From: Holophagales bacterium
GTDB taxonomy: Bacteria; Acidobacteriota; Thermoanaerobaculia; Multivoradales; Multivoraceae
Length of the DNA: 64,000 nucleotides
Assembly: GCA_009836625.1 (NCBI GenBank)
Contig: VXVC01000001.1
Location: 1 to 64,000, forward strand
Direction: 5' to 3'
The notes beneath the pieces are model-generated. The model had not been told where the DNA came from and made no database searches. It was given only the letters and a program-made list of their open reading frames with translations. Each line of letters begins with the position of its first letter. Within the stretch, counting starts at the first letter, position 1. Shown piece after piece: positions 39,257 to 61,419 of the stretch. The position numbers were made by a program, and so were the translations under genes.

Positions 39257-40450
39257 ATGGCGAAGGAGAAGTTCGAGCGTACGAAGCCGCACGTGAACGT
39301 GGGGACGATCGGTCACGTGGATCACGGCAAGACGACGCTGACGGCAGCGATCACGAACATCTTGGCGAAGAAGGGCGGTGCGGATTTCGTGCCGTTCGAC
39401 GAGATCGACAAGGCTCCAGAGGAGCGTGAGCGGGGTATCACGATCGCGACGGCTCACGTGGAGTACGAGACGGAGAACCGTCACTACGCTCACGTGGACT
39501 GTCCTGGTCACGCGGACTACGTGAAGAACATGATCACGGGCGCGGCTCAGATGGACGGTGCGATCCTGGTGGTGTCGGCCGCCGACGGTCCGATGCCGCA
39601 GACGCGTGAGCACGTGCTGCTGGCCCGTCAGGTCGGCGTGCCGTACATCGTGGTGTTCATGAACAAGTGCGACATGGTGGACGACGAGGAGTTGCTGGAC
39701 CTCGTGGAGCTGGAGCTTCGGGACCTGCTGTCGTCGTTCGAGTTTCCCGGGGACGACATTCCGATCGTTCGCGGTTCGGCGTTGAAGGCTCTTGAGGAGG
39801 GCGATCCGGAGAGCGAGTGGGGTTCGAAGGTGGTGGAGCTTCTGGCGGAGGTGGACTCTTACGTGCCGACACCGGAGCGCGCGGTGGACCAGGACTTCCT
39901 GATGCCGATCGAGGACATTTTCACGATTTCGGGTCGCGGCACGGTGGTGACGGGTCGCGTGGAGCGTGGCCGGGTGACGGTCGGCGACACGGTGGAGATC
40001 GTGGGCATTCGGGACACGGCGTCGACGGTGGTGACGGGTGTCGAGATGTTCCGGAAGCTGCTGGACTCGGGTGAGGCGGGGGACAACATCGGCGTTCTGC
40101 TTCGTGGCACGAAGAAGGACGAGGTGGAGCGCGGCCAGGTGCTGTCGAAGCCGAAGTCGATCACTCCTCACACGAAGTTCAGCGGTGAGGTGTACGTGTT
40201 GAACAAGGACGAGGGTGGTCGTCACACGCCGTTTTTCGACGGTTACCGTCCTCAGTTCTACTTCCGTACGACGGACGTGACGGGTGTGGCGAACCTGCCG
40301 GCCGGTACGGAGATGGTGATGCCTGGTGACAACGTGGCGTTGAACGTGGAGCTGATCGCTCCGATCGCGATGGAGAAGGGCGTGCGCTTCGCGATCCGCG
40401 AGGGCGGCCGCACGGTGGGCGCCGGCACCGTCACCGACATCACCGAGTAA
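39257..40450 (+). CDS. tuf: Elongation factor Tu (copy 1)
   Basis: [24 protein letters not shown]...; identical to 55968-57161. Confidence 0.98.
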   Translation: MAKEKFERTKPHVNVGTIGHVDHGKTTLTAAITNILAKKGGADFVPFDEIDKAPEERERGITIATAHVEYETENRHYAHVDCPGHADYVKNMITGAAQMDGAILVVSAADGPMPQTREHVLLARQVGVPYIVVFMNKCDMVDDEELLDLVELELRDLLSSFEFPGDDIPIVRGSALKALEEGDPESEWGSKVVELLAEVDSYVPTPERAVDQDFLMPIEDIFTISGRGTVVTGRVERGRVTVGDTVEIVGIRDTASTVVTGVEMFRKLLDSGEAGDNIGVLLRGTKKDEVERGQVLSKPKSITPHTKFSGEVYVLNKDEGGRHTPFFDGYRPQFYFRTTDVTGVANLPAGTEMVMPGDNVALNVELIAPIAMEKGVRFAIREGGRTVGAGTVTDITE

Positions 40451-40479
40451 GACGGTAACCGGCTCGAGTTGAGAGGTTC

Positions 40480-40555
40480 AGGCCAGTAGCTCAATTGGTA
40501 GAGCATCGGTCTCCAAAACCGAAGGTTGGGGGTTCGAGACCCTCCTGGCCTGCCA
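40480..40555 (+). tRNA. tRNA-Trp (anticodon CCA)
   Basis: AGGCCAG/CTGGCCT acceptor, loop CTCCAAA, encoded CCA. Confidence 0.95.
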
Positions 40556-40653
40556 GACCTTCCTTCGGAGGACGTAGACGGCGAGGCAGTTCGGGCGTCC
40601 CGGTGAGGCGGAGGCCGGATTTCAGGGAGTAAGAGGGAGTCGGAGGAACGCAG

Positions 40654-40860
40654 ATGGCCAGTGTCCGCAGGCTCGGTGCTTTCCTGGGCGAAGTGCGCAC
40701 CGAGATGAAGAAGGTGACCTTCCCCTCGCGGGAGGAGGTCGTGGGCACCACGGGTGTGGTGCTGATCACGAGCGTCATCTTCGCCATCTTCCTGTGGGTA
40801 GCCGACGTCGTCATCCTGCGCCTCTACAACGGTCTCAACAACCTGCTCCTGGGACAGTGA
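40654..40860 (+). CDS. secE: Preprotein translocase subunit SecE
   Basis: [45 protein letters not shown]; between tRNA-Trp and nusG. Confidence 0.95.
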   Translation: MASVRRLGAFLGEVRTEMKKVTFPSREEVVGTTGVVLITSVIFAIFLWVADVVILRLYNGLNNLLLGQ

Positions 40861-40891
40861 CCCGAGTTCGGCCGACGGTGGGGAGTATGCG

Positions 40892-41524
40892 ATGAGCGAA
40901 GTCGAAACGGCAGCCATGGGCAGCGTCGAGGCCGCGGAGGGTGTCGCCGGGGAGGCCTCCGAGCCGCGGCGGCAGTGGTACATCGTGCACACCTACTCGG
41001 GATACGAAGAGCGGGTCCGGGAGACGCTGCGGCAGCGTGCCGAGGCTCACGGCATGGGGCATGCGTTCGGCGAGGTCCGCATTCCCACGGAGACGATCGT
41101 CGAACTGAAGGGCGGCAAGAAGCGGGAGACCCAGCGCAAGTTCTTCCCCGGCTACATCCTGGTCGAGATCGAGTGCGAGCCGCGTGGCGACGGTCGTCTG
41201 AAGATCTCCGACAAGGCCTGGCATGTGGTCAAGAACACGCCCAAGGTGACCGGCTTCGTCGGAACCGGCAAGGAGCCGACGCCGCTGGGTCAGGACGAGG
41301 TTGACGCGATCATCGAGAAGGTGGTCACCGCCAAGGAGAAGCCGAAGCCGAAGTACCTGTTCGAGAAGGGTGAGCTGGTCAAGATCGTCGATGGCCCGTT
41401 CAACAACTTCACGGGCACGGTGGAGGAGATCAACCTCGAACGGAGCACGCTCAAGGTGATGGTCACCATCTTCGGCCGCCAGACGCCGGTGGAACTCGAG
41501 TTCCTGCAGGTCCAGAAGACCTGA
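40892..41524 (+). CDS. nusG: Transcription termination/antitermination protein NusG
   Basis: [21 protein letters not shown]...[11 protein letters not shown]...[19 protein letters not shown] motif. Confidence 0.96.
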   Translation: MSEVETAAMGSVEAAEGVAGEASEPRRQWYIVHTYSGYEERVRETLRQRAEAHGMGHAFGEVRIPTETIVELKGGKKRETQRKFFPGYILVEIECEPRGDGRLKISDKAWHVVKNTPKVTGFVGTGKEPTPLGQDEVDAIIEKVVTAKEKPKPKYLFEKGELVKIVDGPFNNFTGTVEEINLERSTLKVMVTIFGRQTPVELEFLQVQKT

Positions 41525-41595
41525 GGCAAGGCGTCTGGAACGAGCGGGAAGACTGGAACAGGTTTCGGGACGAACAGACAGGTAGGTAGCGATCG

Positions 41596-42036
41596 ATGGC
41601 GCAGAGAACGACAGGCAAGCGAGTGGCGGGGCAGATCAAGCTGCAGATCCCCGCCGGTGGAGCGACGCCGGCGCCTCCGGTGGGGCCCGCGCTGGGTCAG
41701 GCGGGCCTCAACATCATGGACTTCTGCAAGGCGTTCAACGCCAGGACGCAGGGCGAGGGGGGGTTGATCATCCCGGTCGTGATCACGGTCTACGCGGACC
41801 GGAGCTACTCGTTCATCACGAAGACGCCGCCGGCGGCCGTGCTGCTGCGGAAGGCCGCCGCCGTGGACAAGGGATCGGCCGAGCCCAACCGCGAGAAGGT
41901 GGGCCAGGTCACTCAGGCCCAGCTCGAGGAGATCGCTCGTACGAAGATGCAGGATCTGAACGCGGTGGATCTCGAGGGCGCCTGCCGGATCATCGCCGGC
42001 ACTGCCCGCTCGATGGGCCTGGAGATCGTCGCCTGA
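41596..42036 (+). CDS. rplK: 50S ribosomal protein L11
   Basis: [42 protein letters not shown]. Confidence 0.97.
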   Translation: MAQRTTGKRVAGQIKLQIPAGGATPAPPVGPALGQAGLNIMDFCKAFNARTQGEGGLIIPVVITVYADRSYSFITKTPPAAVLLRKAAAVDKGSAEPNREKVGQVTQAQLEEIARTKMQDLNAVDLEGACRIIAGTARSMGLEIVA

Positions 42037-42080
42037 GCGGCGCGGAAGGGTCGAGAACAGAGGGTCAAGGGAGAACGCGC

Positions 42081-42785
42081 GTGACCAGTCGAGGCAGGAA
42101 CTACAAGGAAGCAAGGGCGGCGGTGGAAGACCGGCCGCACGGGCTGGAAGAAGCGCTGCAGCGGATCAAGGACGGCAGCTTCGCGAAGTTCGACGAGACC
42201 GTCGAGATCGCGATCCGGCTGGGGGTCAATCCCAGGCATGCGGACCAGATGGTGCGCGGCACCGTGGTCCTTCCGCATGGCACCGGTCGCACGGTCCGGG
42301 TGCTCGTGTTCGCATCGGGCGAGAAGCTGCAGGAGGCCGAAGCGGCGGGAGCGGATCACGTGGGCGGCGAGGAACTCGCGAGCCGGATCCAGGACGGCTG
42401 GCTGGACTTCGACGCTGTGGTCGCGACCCCGGACATGATGCGGGTCGTGGGCCGGCTCGGCCGCGTACTGGGGCCGCGCGGTCTGATGCCGAATCCGAAG
42501 ACCGGCACCGTCACTCCCGATGTGACGAAGGCGATCGAGGACATCAAGGCGGGCAAGGTCAACTTCCGTGTGGACAAGGCGGGCGTCGTTCACGCGCCGC
42601 TCGGCAAGGTCTCGTTCGACACGGCGAGGCTGGTGGAGAACGCAACGGCATTGCTCTCCGAGATCATGCGTGCGCGTCCGAGCGCCGCCAAGGGCACGTA
42701 CCTGCGTTCGGTCAACCTGAGTTCGACGATGGGGCCGGGCGTGCGGGTCGACTCGTCCGAAGCCGCCGCGGTCGAGGCTACCTAG
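42081..42785 (+). CDS. rplA: 50S ribosomal protein L1
   Basis: [42 protein letters not shown]...[13 protein letters not shown]. Confidence 0.97.
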   Translation: MTSRGRNYKEARAAVEDRPHGLEEALQRIKDGSFAKFDETVEIAIRLGVNPRHADQMVRGTVVLPHGTGRTVRVLVFASGEKLQEAEAAGADHVGGEELASRIQDGWLDFDAVVATPDMMRVVGRLGRVLGPRGLMPNPKTGTVTPDVTKAIEDIKAGKVNFRVDKAGVVHAPLGKVSFDTARLVENATALLSEIMRARPSAAKGTYLRSVNLSSTMGPGVRVDSSEAAAVEAT

Positions 42786-42818
42786 CCTGCCGGGCCGGCT
42801 ACGAGGAGGTCGAGAGAA

Positions 42819-43361
42819 ATGGCACTGACACGCGAGACGAAGGCCGAGTTGCTGGCCAGCTACCAGGGCGACATGGCGGCGGCGCCGCACGCGTTTCTGG
42901 TGGGTTTCTCCGGCATCACGGTGGGACAGGTCAACGATCTGAGGCGCCGTGTGCGCACGGCCGGCGGCAGCTACTCGGTCGTCAAGAACCGGATCGCCAA
43001 ACTCGCGTTCGAGGACAGCAGTCTCGGAGTGCTGTCGGATCACCTCGTCGGGCCGACAGCGATCGCCTACAGTGACGACGATCCGGTGGGGCTGGCCAAG
43101 ACCCTGACCGAGTTCGCGGAAGACGTGCCGGTCCTCGAGTTCAAGGCCGGCCTGGTGGACGGCCAGCAGGTGTCGGCGGAGGCGATCAAGGAGATCGCCA
43201 ATCTGCCCAGCCGGGAGGCGCTGGTGGCGAAGCTCCTGTTCCTGCTCCAGTCGCCGATCGCGCGGCTGGTGAGGGGGCTCGGGGACGTCACGCCGCAGTT
43301 CCTCCGCGCGTTGAACCAGGTCGCAGGTCAGAAGGAAGCAAGTCAGGAGAGTGGGGGCTGA
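42819..43361 (+). CDS. rplJ: 50S ribosomal protein L10
   Basis: L10 core VNDLRRRVRTAGGSYSVVKNRIAKLA; position before rplL. Confidence 0.93.
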   Translation: MALTRETKAELLASYQGDMAAAPHAFLVGFSGITVGQVNDLRRRVRTAGGSYSVVKNRIAKLAFEDSSLGVLSDHLVGPTAIAYSDDDPVGLAKTLTEFAEDVPVLEFKAGLVDGQQVSAEAIKEIANLPSREALVAKLLFLLQSPIARLVRGLGDVTPQFLRALNQVAGQKEASQESGG

Positions 43362-43433
43362 TTTCGGCCCTCTCAGGGAGGTTGGAAACGCGGCGCCGAG
43401 CCGGCGCCGGTGAACCATAAGGGAGCCAAGAAG

Positions 43434-43814
43434 ATGGCAGTAGCAGCAGCGGATCTGATCAAACAGATCGACGAGATGACCGTCCTGGAGCTCAACACTC
43501 TGGTCAAGGAGCTCGAGGAGCACTACGGCGTTTCGGCGGCGGCCGCCGCGGTCCCGATGGCGGGTATGGCGGGAGCCGGCGAGGTCCAGGAAGCCGAAGA
43601 GCAGACGGAGTTCGACGTTCAGTTGACCTCCTTCGGCGACAAGAAGATCGCCGTGATCAAGGTCGTGCGCGAGGTCACCAGCCTGGGTCTGAAGGAGGCC
43701 AAGGATCTGGTCGAGTCGGCGCCGGTCGCGGTCAAGGAGGGCGTTTCGAAGGAAGAGGCCGAAGAGGTCAAGGGCAAACTCGAGGAGGCCGGCGGTCAGG
43801 CCGAGGTCAAGTAA
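43434..43814 (+). CDS. rplL: 50S ribosomal protein L7/L12
   Basis: [55 protein letters not shown]. Confidence 0.96.
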   Translation: MAVAAADLIKQIDEMTVLELNTLVKELEEHYGVSAAAAAVPMAGMAGAGEVQEAEEQTEFDVQLTSFGDKKIAVIKVVREVTSLGLKEAKDLVESAPVAVKEGVSKEEAEEVKGKLEEAGGQAEVK

Positions 43815-43966
43815 CCATTCCGGCTGGCGATCTTCCCCGGGGTCGGCGTAGAATCGAGCTGGCCAATCTCGACCCGGCGCCCAGGTTTCTTCCTGAAGCG
43901 AGCGCCGGGGTGGCACTCGTGCGTTTCCACCTCGTGCAGAGGATCTGACGTAGAGGACATCGAAGC

Positions 43967-48238
<4,272 letters not shown>

Positions 48239-48248
48239 GAGGTCGCGG

Positions 48249-52478
<4,230 letters not shown>

Positions 52479-52488
52479 GGCCGGAGAG

Positions 52489-52518
52489 TTGCCCCGGTTC
52501 CCTGGTTTCTGCTAACGT
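52489..52518 (+). promoter_or_regulatory. Possible promoter for rpsL operon: TTGCCC-N18-TAACGT
   Basis: Partial -35/-10 matches in the 271-bp rpoC-rpsL gap. Confidence 0.3.
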
Positions 52519-52749
52519 TCGCGCCCTTGTGCGGCTCGCGCGGGGCGAGCCGAAAGATAGTCCCAACTTCACTCAACGAGTCAGGCTCTGAACCGGGTGT
52601 TCGCCCGGTGCCGCGCGCTTCCGGCGCCTAACGCGGTCGGCTGGCCTGCTCGTTTTCGGTCGCCTCGGGTTGGCCCGGGTCGGCTCAGACTGGCCCGCGC
52701 CGTGCGTGGCGGCGGGCCCCTTTGAGAGTCTGCTGGAGCAAGAGCACCC

Positions 52750-53124
52750 ATGCCCACCATCCGTCAACTGGTCCGAAAGGGCCGCCAACGCCAGGTCGCG
52801 AAGACCAAGAGCCCGGCGCTCCAGGCCTCGCCGCAGAGGCGGGGAGTGTGCGTTCGCGTGTACACGCAGACGCCGAAGAAGCCGAACTCGGCGTTGCGCA
52901 AGGTGGCGCGCGTGCGCCTCACGAACGGTATCGAGGTCACGACCTACATTCCGGGCGTCGGGCACAACCTCCAGGAGCACTCCATCGTTCTGATTCGCGG
53001 AGGCCGGGTGAAGGACCTGCCCGGCGTCCGTTACCACGTCATTCGCGGCACTCTGGACGCGGTCGGCGTCGACGATCGTCGTCGGGGACGCTCCAAGTAC
53101 GGCGCCAAGCGCCCCAAGGCCTGA
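52750..53124 (+). CDS. rpsL: 30S ribosomal protein S12
   Basis: [13 protein letters not shown]...[31 protein letters not shown]. Confidence 0.98.
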   Translation: MPTIRQLVRKGRQRQVAKTKSPALQASPQRRGVCVRVYTQTPKKPNSALRKVARVRLTNGIEVTTYIPGVGHNLQEHSIVLIRGGRVKDLPGVRYHVIRGTLDAVGVDDRRRGRSKYGAKRPKA

Positions 53125-53141
53125 TTCACCGGAGCCTCCTC

Positions 53142-53615
53142 ATGCCCCGACGCCGCGAAGTTCCCAAGCGCCAGATTCTCCCCGACCCGCTGTACCACTC
53201 CCAGTTGGTTAGCAAGTTCGTCAACGTCCTGATGAAGGACGGCAAGAAGTCGGTCGCCGAGCGCATCCTCTACGACGCCCTGACGACGATCAAGGAACGG
53301 ACCGGGGAGGAGGATCCGGTCGCCGTCTTCCAGAAGGCGATCGACAACGTGAAACCCGCGGTCGAGGTCAAGTCGCGGCGTGTTGGCGGTTCGACATACC
53401 AGGTGCCGATGGAGGTACGGCCCGCGCGCAAGCTAGCCCTGGCCATGCGGTGGCTGATTCAGGCGGCGAAGGGTCGGGGTGAGAAGACGATGAGACTGCG
53501 GTTGGCCGGCGAACTGCTCGATGCCGCCGAGAACCGCGGAGTTGCGATCAAGAGGAAAGAGGACACCCACCGGATGGCAGAAGCGAACAGGGCTTTCTCC
53601 CACTACCGCTGGTAG
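53142..53615 (+). CDS. rpsG: 30S ribosomal protein S7
   Basis: [47 protein letters not shown]...[20 protein letters not shown]. Confidence 0.98.
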   Translation: MPRRREVPKRQILPDPLYHSQLVSKFVNVLMKDGKKSVAERILYDALTTIKERTGEEDPVAVFQKAIDNVKPAVEVKSRRVGGSTYQVPMEVRPARKLALAMRWLIQAAKGRGEKTMRLRLAGELLDAAENRGVAIKRKEDTHRMAEANRAFSHYRW

Positions 53616-53693
53616 CGAACGGCTCCGGATCCGCCCGGTGCGGGTCCCGATTGCGTTCCACGGCCGCCGGTTGTCCACGGCCCGTCCCGTTGC

Positions 53694-53720
53694 GTCGCCG
53701 CCTTCCCGCAAGGCGGCGAC
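53694..53720. repeat. Perfect 11-bp inverted repeat (hairpin) in the rpsG-fusA interval
   Basis: GTCGCCGCCTT-CCCGC-AAGGCGGCGAC. Confidence 0.8.
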
Positions 53721-53822
53721 TCCCGCGTTGAACCCCACAAGACCCGTCACGAATCCACCCGTCAAACGCTACGAATCCACCCCGGCACACCTGCTTTTCA
53801 GCCAACCGTTCGACCACCCGCC

Positions 53823-55907
<2,085 letters not shown>

Positions 55908-55967
55908 AACGACGACACAGAGTGAGCTGAAACCAGCGGACAGAGCGAGATAGCGAGGAGCTGAGGC

Positions 55968-57161
55968 ATGGCGAAGGAGAAGTTCGAGCGTACGAAGCCG
56001 CACGTGAACGTGGGGACGATCGGTCACGTGGATCACGGCAAGACGACGCTGACGGCAGCGATCACGAACATCTTGGCGAAGAAGGGCGGTGCGGATTTCG
56101 TGCCGTTCGACGAGATCGACAAGGCTCCAGAGGAGCGTGAGCGGGGTATCACGATCGCGACGGCTCACGTGGAGTACGAGACGGAGAACCGTCACTACGC
56201 TCACGTGGACTGTCCTGGTCACGCGGACTACGTGAAGAACATGATCACGGGCGCGGCTCAGATGGACGGTGCGATCCTGGTGGTGTCGGCCGCCGACGGT
56301 CCGATGCCGCAGACGCGTGAGCACGTGCTGCTGGCCCGTCAGGTCGGCGTGCCGTACATCGTGGTGTTCATGAACAAGTGCGACATGGTGGACGACGAGG
56401 AGTTGCTGGACCTCGTGGAGCTGGAGCTTCGGGACCTGCTGTCGTCGTTCGAGTTTCCCGGGGACGACATTCCGATCGTTCGCGGTTCGGCGTTGAAGGC
56501 TCTTGAGGAGGGCGATCCGGAGAGCGAGTGGGGTTCGAAGGTGGTGGAGCTTCTGGCGGAGGTGGACTCTTACGTGCCGACACCGGAGCGCGCGGTGGAC
56601 CAGGACTTCCTGATGCCGATCGAGGACATTTTCACGATTTCGGGTCGCGGCACGGTGGTGACGGGTCGCGTGGAGCGTGGCCGGGTGACGGTCGGCGACA
56701 CGGTGGAGATCGTGGGCATTCGGGACACGGCGTCGACGGTGGTGACGGGTGTCGAGATGTTCCGGAAGCTGCTGGACTCGGGTGAGGCGGGGGACAACAT
56801 CGGCGTTCTGCTTCGTGGCACGAAGAAGGACGAGGTGGAGCGCGGCCAGGTGCTGTCGAAGCCGAAGTCGATCACTCCTCACACGAAGTTCAGCGGTGAG
56901 GTGTACGTGTTGAACAAGGACGAGGGTGGTCGTCACACGCCGTTTTTCGACGGTTACCGTCCTCAGTTCTACTTCCGTACGACGGACGTGACGGGTGTGG
57001 CGAACCTGCCGGCCGGTACGGAGATGGTGATGCCTGGTGACAACGTGGCGTTGAACGTGGAGCTGATCGCTCCGATCGCGATGGAGAAGGGCGTGCGCTT
57101 CGCGATCCGCGAGGGCGGCCGCACGGTGGGCGCCGGCACCGTCACCGACATCACCGAGTAG
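55968..57161 (+). CDS. tuf: Elongation factor Tu (copy 2)
   Basis: Protein identical to 39257-40450; downstream of fusA. Confidence 0.98.
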   Translation: MAKEKFERTKPHVNVGTIGHVDHGKTTLTAAITNILAKKGGADFVPFDEIDKAPEERERGITIATAHVEYETENRHYAHVDCPGHADYVKNMITGAAQMDGAILVVSAADGPMPQTREHVLLARQVGVPYIVVFMNKCDMVDDEELLDLVELELRDLLSSFEFPGDDIPIVRGSALKALEEGDPESEWGSKVVELLAEVDSYVPTPERAVDQDFLMPIEDIFTISGRGTVVTGRVERGRVTVGDTVEIVGIRDTASTVVTGVEMFRKLLDSGEAGDNIGVLLRGTKKDEVERGQVLSKPKSITPHTKFSGEVYVLNKDEGGRHTPFFDGYRPQFYFRTTDVTGVANLPAGTEMVMPGDNVALNVELIAPIAMEKGVRFAIREGGRTVGAGTVTDITE

Positions 57162-57211
57162 TAAGACCGGGTGCGTCAGGCGATCGAGGAAGGTTGGGAT
57201 TCGAGGGAACG

Positions 57212-57526
57212 ATGAACGAGAAGATTCGCATCCGGCTCAAGGCCTTCGACTACCGCATCCTGGATACGTCGACGCACGAGATCGTCGATACGGCCCGGCG
57301 CAGCGGCGCGCGTGTGGTCGGGCCCATTCCGCTTCCGACTCACATCGCCCGCTACACGGTGAACCGTTCCCCGCATGTGGACAAGAAGTCACGGGAGCAG
57401 TTCGAGATCCGCACCCACAAGCGATTGCTCGACATCTTCGAGCCCACCAGTCAGACCGTCGACGCGTTGATGAAGCTGGAGCTTCCCGCCGGCGTCGATG
57501 TCGAGATCAAGGCGTTCGGTGCCTGA
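57212..57526 (+). CDS. rpsJ: 30S ribosomal protein S10
   Basis: [40 protein letters not shown]. Confidence 0.97.
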   Translation: MNEKIRIRLKAFDYRILDTSTHEIVDTARRSGARVVGPIPLPTHIARYTVNRSPHVDKKSREQFEIRTHKRLLDIFEPTSQTVDALMKLELPAGVDVEIKAFGA

Positions 57527-57566
57527 GACGCCAGGGACTGAGGCACGAGACTGAGGAGAACGGGCG

Positions 57567-58211
57567 GTGAGCGCTGACAACAGCCAGACGAAGGGCCTGC
57601 TGGGTCGCAAGATCGGCATGACGCAGATCTACACCGAGGACGGGGCAGCGGTGCCGGTGACGGTGCTCGAGATCGGTCCCTGCCGGGTCGTGCAACGCAA
57701 GACGGAAGCGTCCGACGGGTACGAGGCGGTGCAGATCGGCCTGGTCGAGAGTCGACCTCCCAGACGGGTCACGGAAGCGCGCCGGGGTCACTTCAAGAAG
57801 GCCGGAGTCGATCCGATGCGCCATCTGGCCGAGGTGCGGGTCGATGCGACGGACGAGTCGCAGCCGGGCGACGAGATCGAGGTTTCGATCTTCGAGGTCG
57901 GTTCCCGGGTCGACGTGATCGGCACCGGCAAGGGCAAGGGGTTCCAGGGCGTCATGCGCCGCCACGGCTTCGGCGGTGGCCGCGCCACCCACGGCTCGAT
58001 GTTCCATCGCGCCCCCGGCTCGGTCGGGCAGTCCGCGAGTCCCTCCCGCGTGTTCCCCGGCATGCGGTTCCCCGGCCGGATGGGCGGCAAGCGGGTGACG
58101 ACGAAGAAGCTCGTGGTGGTCAAGGTGGATGCCGAGAACCGGCTCCTCTATCTGCGCGGGGCGGTTCCGGGCGCCCGGAGCGGCCTGGTCATGGTCAGGA
58201 GTTCGGTCTGA
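57567..58211 (+). CDS. rplC: 50S ribosomal protein L3
   Basis: LLGRKIGMTQIY...GKGFQGVMRRHGFGGGRATHGSMFHRAPGSVG. Confidence 0.97.
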   Translation: MSADNSQTKGLLGRKIGMTQIYTEDGAAVPVTVLEIGPCRVVQRKTEASDGYEAVQIGLVESRPPRRVTEARRGHFKKAGVDPMRHLAEVRVDATDESQPGDEIEVSIFEVGSRVDVIGTGKGKGFQGVMRRHGFGGGRATHGSMFHRAPGSVGQSASPSRVFPGMRFPGRMGGKRVTTKKLVVVKVDAENRLLYLRGAVPGARSGLVMVRSSV

Positions 58212-58885
58212 TGCCGGAGATCGCAGTCAGGAGTCTCGACAACGAGGCCGTCGGCAAGGTCGACTTGCCGGAAGAGGTCTTCGCCTACCCCTACAAGGAG
58301 CACCTGATCCACCTGGCGGTGGTCGCCGTGCGGGCCGCGTGGCGCGCGGGAACCCACAAGGTCAAGGGCAGGCACGAAGTCCGGGGCTCCGGGGTCAAGC
58401 CGTACCGCCAGAAGGGCACCGGCCGCTCGCGTGCCGGCAGCCGTCGCTCGCCGCTCCGTCGTGGCGGTGGAGTCGTGCATGGACCTCATCCCCGCAGCCA
58501 CCGCAAGAAGCTGTCCCGGAACGAGAAGCGGAATGCGCTCAAGTCGGCACTGTCGAGGAAGCTCCTCGAGGAGCGGATCATGGTAATCGACTCGCTCGAG
58601 CTCGAGAGTCACAAGACGGGCGCCTTCGCAGCCTGTCTGCAGGGCCTCGGCGTCGACGGCAAGGCGCTGATCGTCGACGACCACGGCAACCGGAACCTGA
58701 TGCTGGCCTCCCGCAATCATCCGCAGGTCAAGGCCGTCGATGCGATGGGTGTCAACGTCTACGACGTCGTCGACCGGAGCTACGTGCTCTTCAGCGAGAA
58801 CGCGATCGGGCGCCTTTCCGCCGTGCTGCAGCGGCGAAGGCAACGGAACGGGAGCGAATCATGCCCCGGCGGGAGTGAAGAATGA
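58211..58885 (+). CDS. rplD: 50S ribosomal protein L4
   Basis: RAGTHKVKGRHEVRGSGVKPYRQKGTGRSRAGSRRSPLRRGGGVVHGP. Confidence 0.96.
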   Translation: MPEIAVRSLDNEAVGKVDLPEEVFAYPYKEHLIHLAVVAVRAAWRAGTHKVKGRHEVRGSGVKPYRQKGTGRSRAGSRRSPLRRGGGVVHGPHPRSHRKKLSRNEKRNALKSALSRKLLEERIMVIDSLELESHKTGAFAACLQGLGVDGKALIVDDHGNRNLMLASRNHPQVKAVDAMGVNVYDVVDRSYVLFSENAIGRLSAVLQRRRQRNGSESCPGGSEE

Positions 58886-59169
58886 GAGTGCAGGACGTGC
58901 TGCGGCGCCCTTTGATCACCGAGAAGTCGACCGAGCTTCGGGATGGGAGCAACATCATCGCCTTCGTGGTCGACTCCCGGGCGAACAAGATCGAGGTGCG
59001 GAAGGCGGTCGAAACCCAGTTCGCGGGCGTCAAGGTGGCTGAGGTCCGGATCGCGAACGTGCACGGCAAGGTCCGCCGTCGCGGCCGGTTCGTCGGCCGC
59101 ACCCCCGATTGGAAGAAGGCATACGTACGGCTGGCCGAGGGCCAGATCGATCTCTTCGACAACGTGTAG
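58882..59169 (+). CDS. rplW: 50S ribosomal protein L23
   Basis: [39 protein letters not shown]. Confidence 0.95.
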   Translation: MRVQDVLRRPLITEKSTELRDGSNIIAFVVDSRANKIEVRKAVETQFAGVKVAEVRIANVHGKVRRRGRFVGRTPDWKKAYVRLAEGQIDLFDNV

Positions 59170-59180
59170 CGAGAGCCGCG

Positions 59181-60011
59181 ATGGCGATCAAGAAACTGAA
59201 ACCGACGAATCCGGCCAGCCGCTTCCAGGAGTACGCGCGGCGGGAAGAGGTCACGACCGACAAGCCGCACAAGCCCCTGGTCGAGGGCAAGAAGCGGATC
59301 AGCGGTCGGAACAACAAGGGCTGGCAGACGATCTGGTTCCGCGGCGGCGGCCACAAGCGCCGCTACCGGCGGATCGACTTCCGGCGCGACAAGGTCGGCG
59401 TGCCGGCGAAGGTGGCCAGCATCGAGTACGACCCGAATCGCAGTGCGTTGATCGCCCTGCTGCACTACGCCGACGGCGAGAAGCGCTACATCCTGCATCC
59501 CCAGGGGCTCAAAGTCGGGGCCACCGTGCAGTCGGGACAGGGGTCGGAGATCGATGTCGGCAACTGCCTGCCGATCCGGTTCATCCCTCTCGGCACGGTC
59601 ATCCACAACATCGAACTGAAGATCGGCGCCGGCGGCCAGATGGTGCGCAGCGCCGGCGCCGGCGCCCAGTTGATGGCGAAGGAGGGGGCCTACGCCCAGA
59701 TCCGGCTTCCTTCAGGAGAGGTGCGGCGGGTCCACATCGACTGTTCGGCCACGATCGGACAGGTGGGCAACTCGGAGCACTCGAACATCTCGCTCGGCAA
59801 GGCGGGGCGGAATCGCTGGCGGGGCCGGCGGCCGCACAACCGCGGCGTCTCCATGAACCCGGTCGATCACCCGATGGGCGGGGGCGAGGGCAAGGCGTCG
59901 GGCGGCCGGCATCCGACGACGCCCTGGGGCAAGCCGACCAAGGGCTACAAGACGCGGAGCAACAAGCGCACGACCGGAATGATCGTTCGGCGGCGGGGAC
60001 GCCGGAAGTAG
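59181..60011 (+). CDS. rplB: 50S ribosomal protein L2
   Basis: [26 protein letters not shown]...[24 protein letters not shown]. Confidence 0.98.
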   Translation: MAIKKLKPTNPASRFQEYARREEVTTDKPHKPLVEGKKRISGRNNKGWQTIWFRGGGHKRRYRRIDFRRDKVGVPAKVASIEYDPNRSALIALLHYADGEKRYILHPQGLKVGATVQSGQGSEIDVGNCLPIRFIPLGTVIHNIELKIGAGGQMVRSAGAGAQLMAKEGAYAQIRLPSGEVRRVHIDCSATIGQVGNSEHSNISLGKAGRNRWRGRRPHNRGVSMNPVDHPMGGGEGKASGGRHPTTPWGKPTKGYKTRSNKRTTGMIVRRRGRRK

Positions 60012-60041
60012 GTCGGCGGCAGCAAAGGAACAGAGGACAGC

Positions 60042-60329
60042 ATGGGACGTTCACTCAAGAAGGGTTTCTTCATCGACAACCACCTGTACGACAAGGTGGC
60101 GGCGATGAACGCGACAAGCGATCGCCGGGTCATCAAGACCTGGTCGCGCCGGTCGACGGTCATCCCCGACATGGTGGGGCACACCGTTGCCGTCCACAAC
60201 GGCATGAAGTTCATTCCGGTCTTCGTCAGCGAGAACATGGTCGGCCACAAGCTCGGAGAGTTCGCCCAGACGCGGACCTTCCGGGGACATGCGGGCGGCA
60301 AGCGGGAGCGCAGGGCGCGTCCCCGCTAG
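60042..60329 (+). CDS. rpsS: 30S ribosomal protein S19
   Basis: [18 protein letters not shown]...[24 protein letters not shown]. Confidence 0.97.
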   Translation: MGRSLKKGFFIDNHLYDKVAAMNATSDRRVIKTWSRRSTVIPDMVGHTVAVHNGMKFIPVFVSENMVGHKLGEFAQTRTFRGHAGGKRERRARPR

Positions 60330-60362
60330 TTTGCCGAGGTCCCGACAGGCAGAGAGAAGAAA

Positions 60363-60725
60363 ATGGAAGCAATAGCCCGACTCAAGTACCTGCAGGCGTC
60401 GCCGCAGAAGGTGCGTCTGGTCGCGGACCTGATCCGCGGCCGTGACGTGGAGGAGGCCTCGACCCTGCTGCAGTTGAGCACCAAGTCGGCGGCGCGGCCG
60501 GTCTACAAGTTGCTGCGGTCGGCGGTGGCCAACGCGGAGAACCGGGAGCCGGGAGTCGATGTCGGCGGTCTCTACGTCAAGGAGATCTTCGTCGACGGCG
60601 GGCCGACCCTGAAACGGCTGCGCCCGCAGCCGATGGGCCGTGCCTTCCGCATCCTCAAACGGCAGAGTCACGTCACGATCAAGATCGATTCCCGCGGCGG
60701 CCAGCCGGAGCCGAGTCAGGACTAG
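60363..60725 (+). CDS. rplV: 50S ribosomal protein L22
   Basis: [28 protein letters not shown]...[18 protein letters not shown]. Confidence 0.96.
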   Translation: MEAIARLKYLQASPQKVRLVADLIRGRDVEEASTLLQLSTKSAARPVYKLLRSAVANAENREPGVDVGGLYVKEIFVDGGPTLKRLRPQPMGRAFRILKRQSHVTIKIDSRGGQPEPSQD

Positions 60726-60733
60726 GAGCGTTC

Positions 60734-61384
60734 ATGGGTCAGAAGACACATCCCTACGGTTTTCGTCTGGTCTACAACCAGGGCTGGCATTCGCGTTGGT
60801 ACGCCGAACGCGACTACGCCGGCACCCTGAAGTCGGATATCGAGCTGCGGACCGGGCTGAAGAAGCGGCTCATGCATGCCGGCGTCAGCCAGATCGACAT
60901 CGAACGCGCCGCGGACAAGCTGCGGGTGACGATCTACACCTCGCGTCCGGGGATCATCATCGGCCGCAAGGGCGCGGAAGTGGACAAGCTGCGCGACGAT
61001 CTGAGCCGGCAGATGGGGCAGGAAGTCCACATCAACATCCAGGAGATTCAGCGCCCGGAGCTCGACGCCCAGCTCGTTGCCGAGGGGATCGCCAATCAGC
61101 TTCTGCGCCGCATTGCCTTTCGCCGGGCGATGAAGAAGGCGATGGAGTCGGCGTTCCGTTTCGGCGCCAAGGGCGTCAAGATCATGGTGTCGGGCCGGCT
61201 GGGCGGCAACGAGATCGCCCGTACCGAGTGGTACCAGGAGGGGCGTCTGCCGCTGCACACCCTGAAGGCCGACATCGACTACGGATTCGCCGAGTCGTAC
61301 ACGACTTACGGTGTGATCGGAGTCAAGGTCTGGGTCTACCGGGGCGATCTCTCGCGGGAGCGCGGCCGCCGCACGGCGGCCTAG
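60734..61384 (+). CDS. rpsC: 30S ribosomal protein S3
   Basis: [23 protein letters not shown]...[21 protein letters not shown] domain. Confidence 0.97.
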   Translation: MGQKTHPYGFRLVYNQGWHSRWYAERDYAGTLKSDIELRTGLKKRLMHAGVSQIDIERAADKLRVTIYTSRPGIIIGRKGAEVDKLRDDLSRQMGQEVHINIQEIQRPELDAQLVAEGIANQLLRRIAFRRAMKKAMESAFRFGAKGVKIMVSGRLGGNEIARTEWYQEGRLPLHTLKADIDYGFAESYTTYGVIGVKVWVYRGDLSRERGRRTAA

Positions 61385-61419
61385 GGGCCGGGCACCGGAG
61401 TCCGAAGGAGTAACGAACG

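Noticed and set aside
43826-43854. TAGAAT upstream of rpoB as a promoter -10
   Set aside because: No acceptable -35 at 16-18 bp spacing, so not listed as a feature
52479-52749. rpoC-rpsL 271-bp gap as a riboswitch candidate
   Set aside because: Contains GC hairpins such as GGCTCGCGCGGGGCGAGCC but nothing matching a known riboswitch core; more likely a terminator/promoter region
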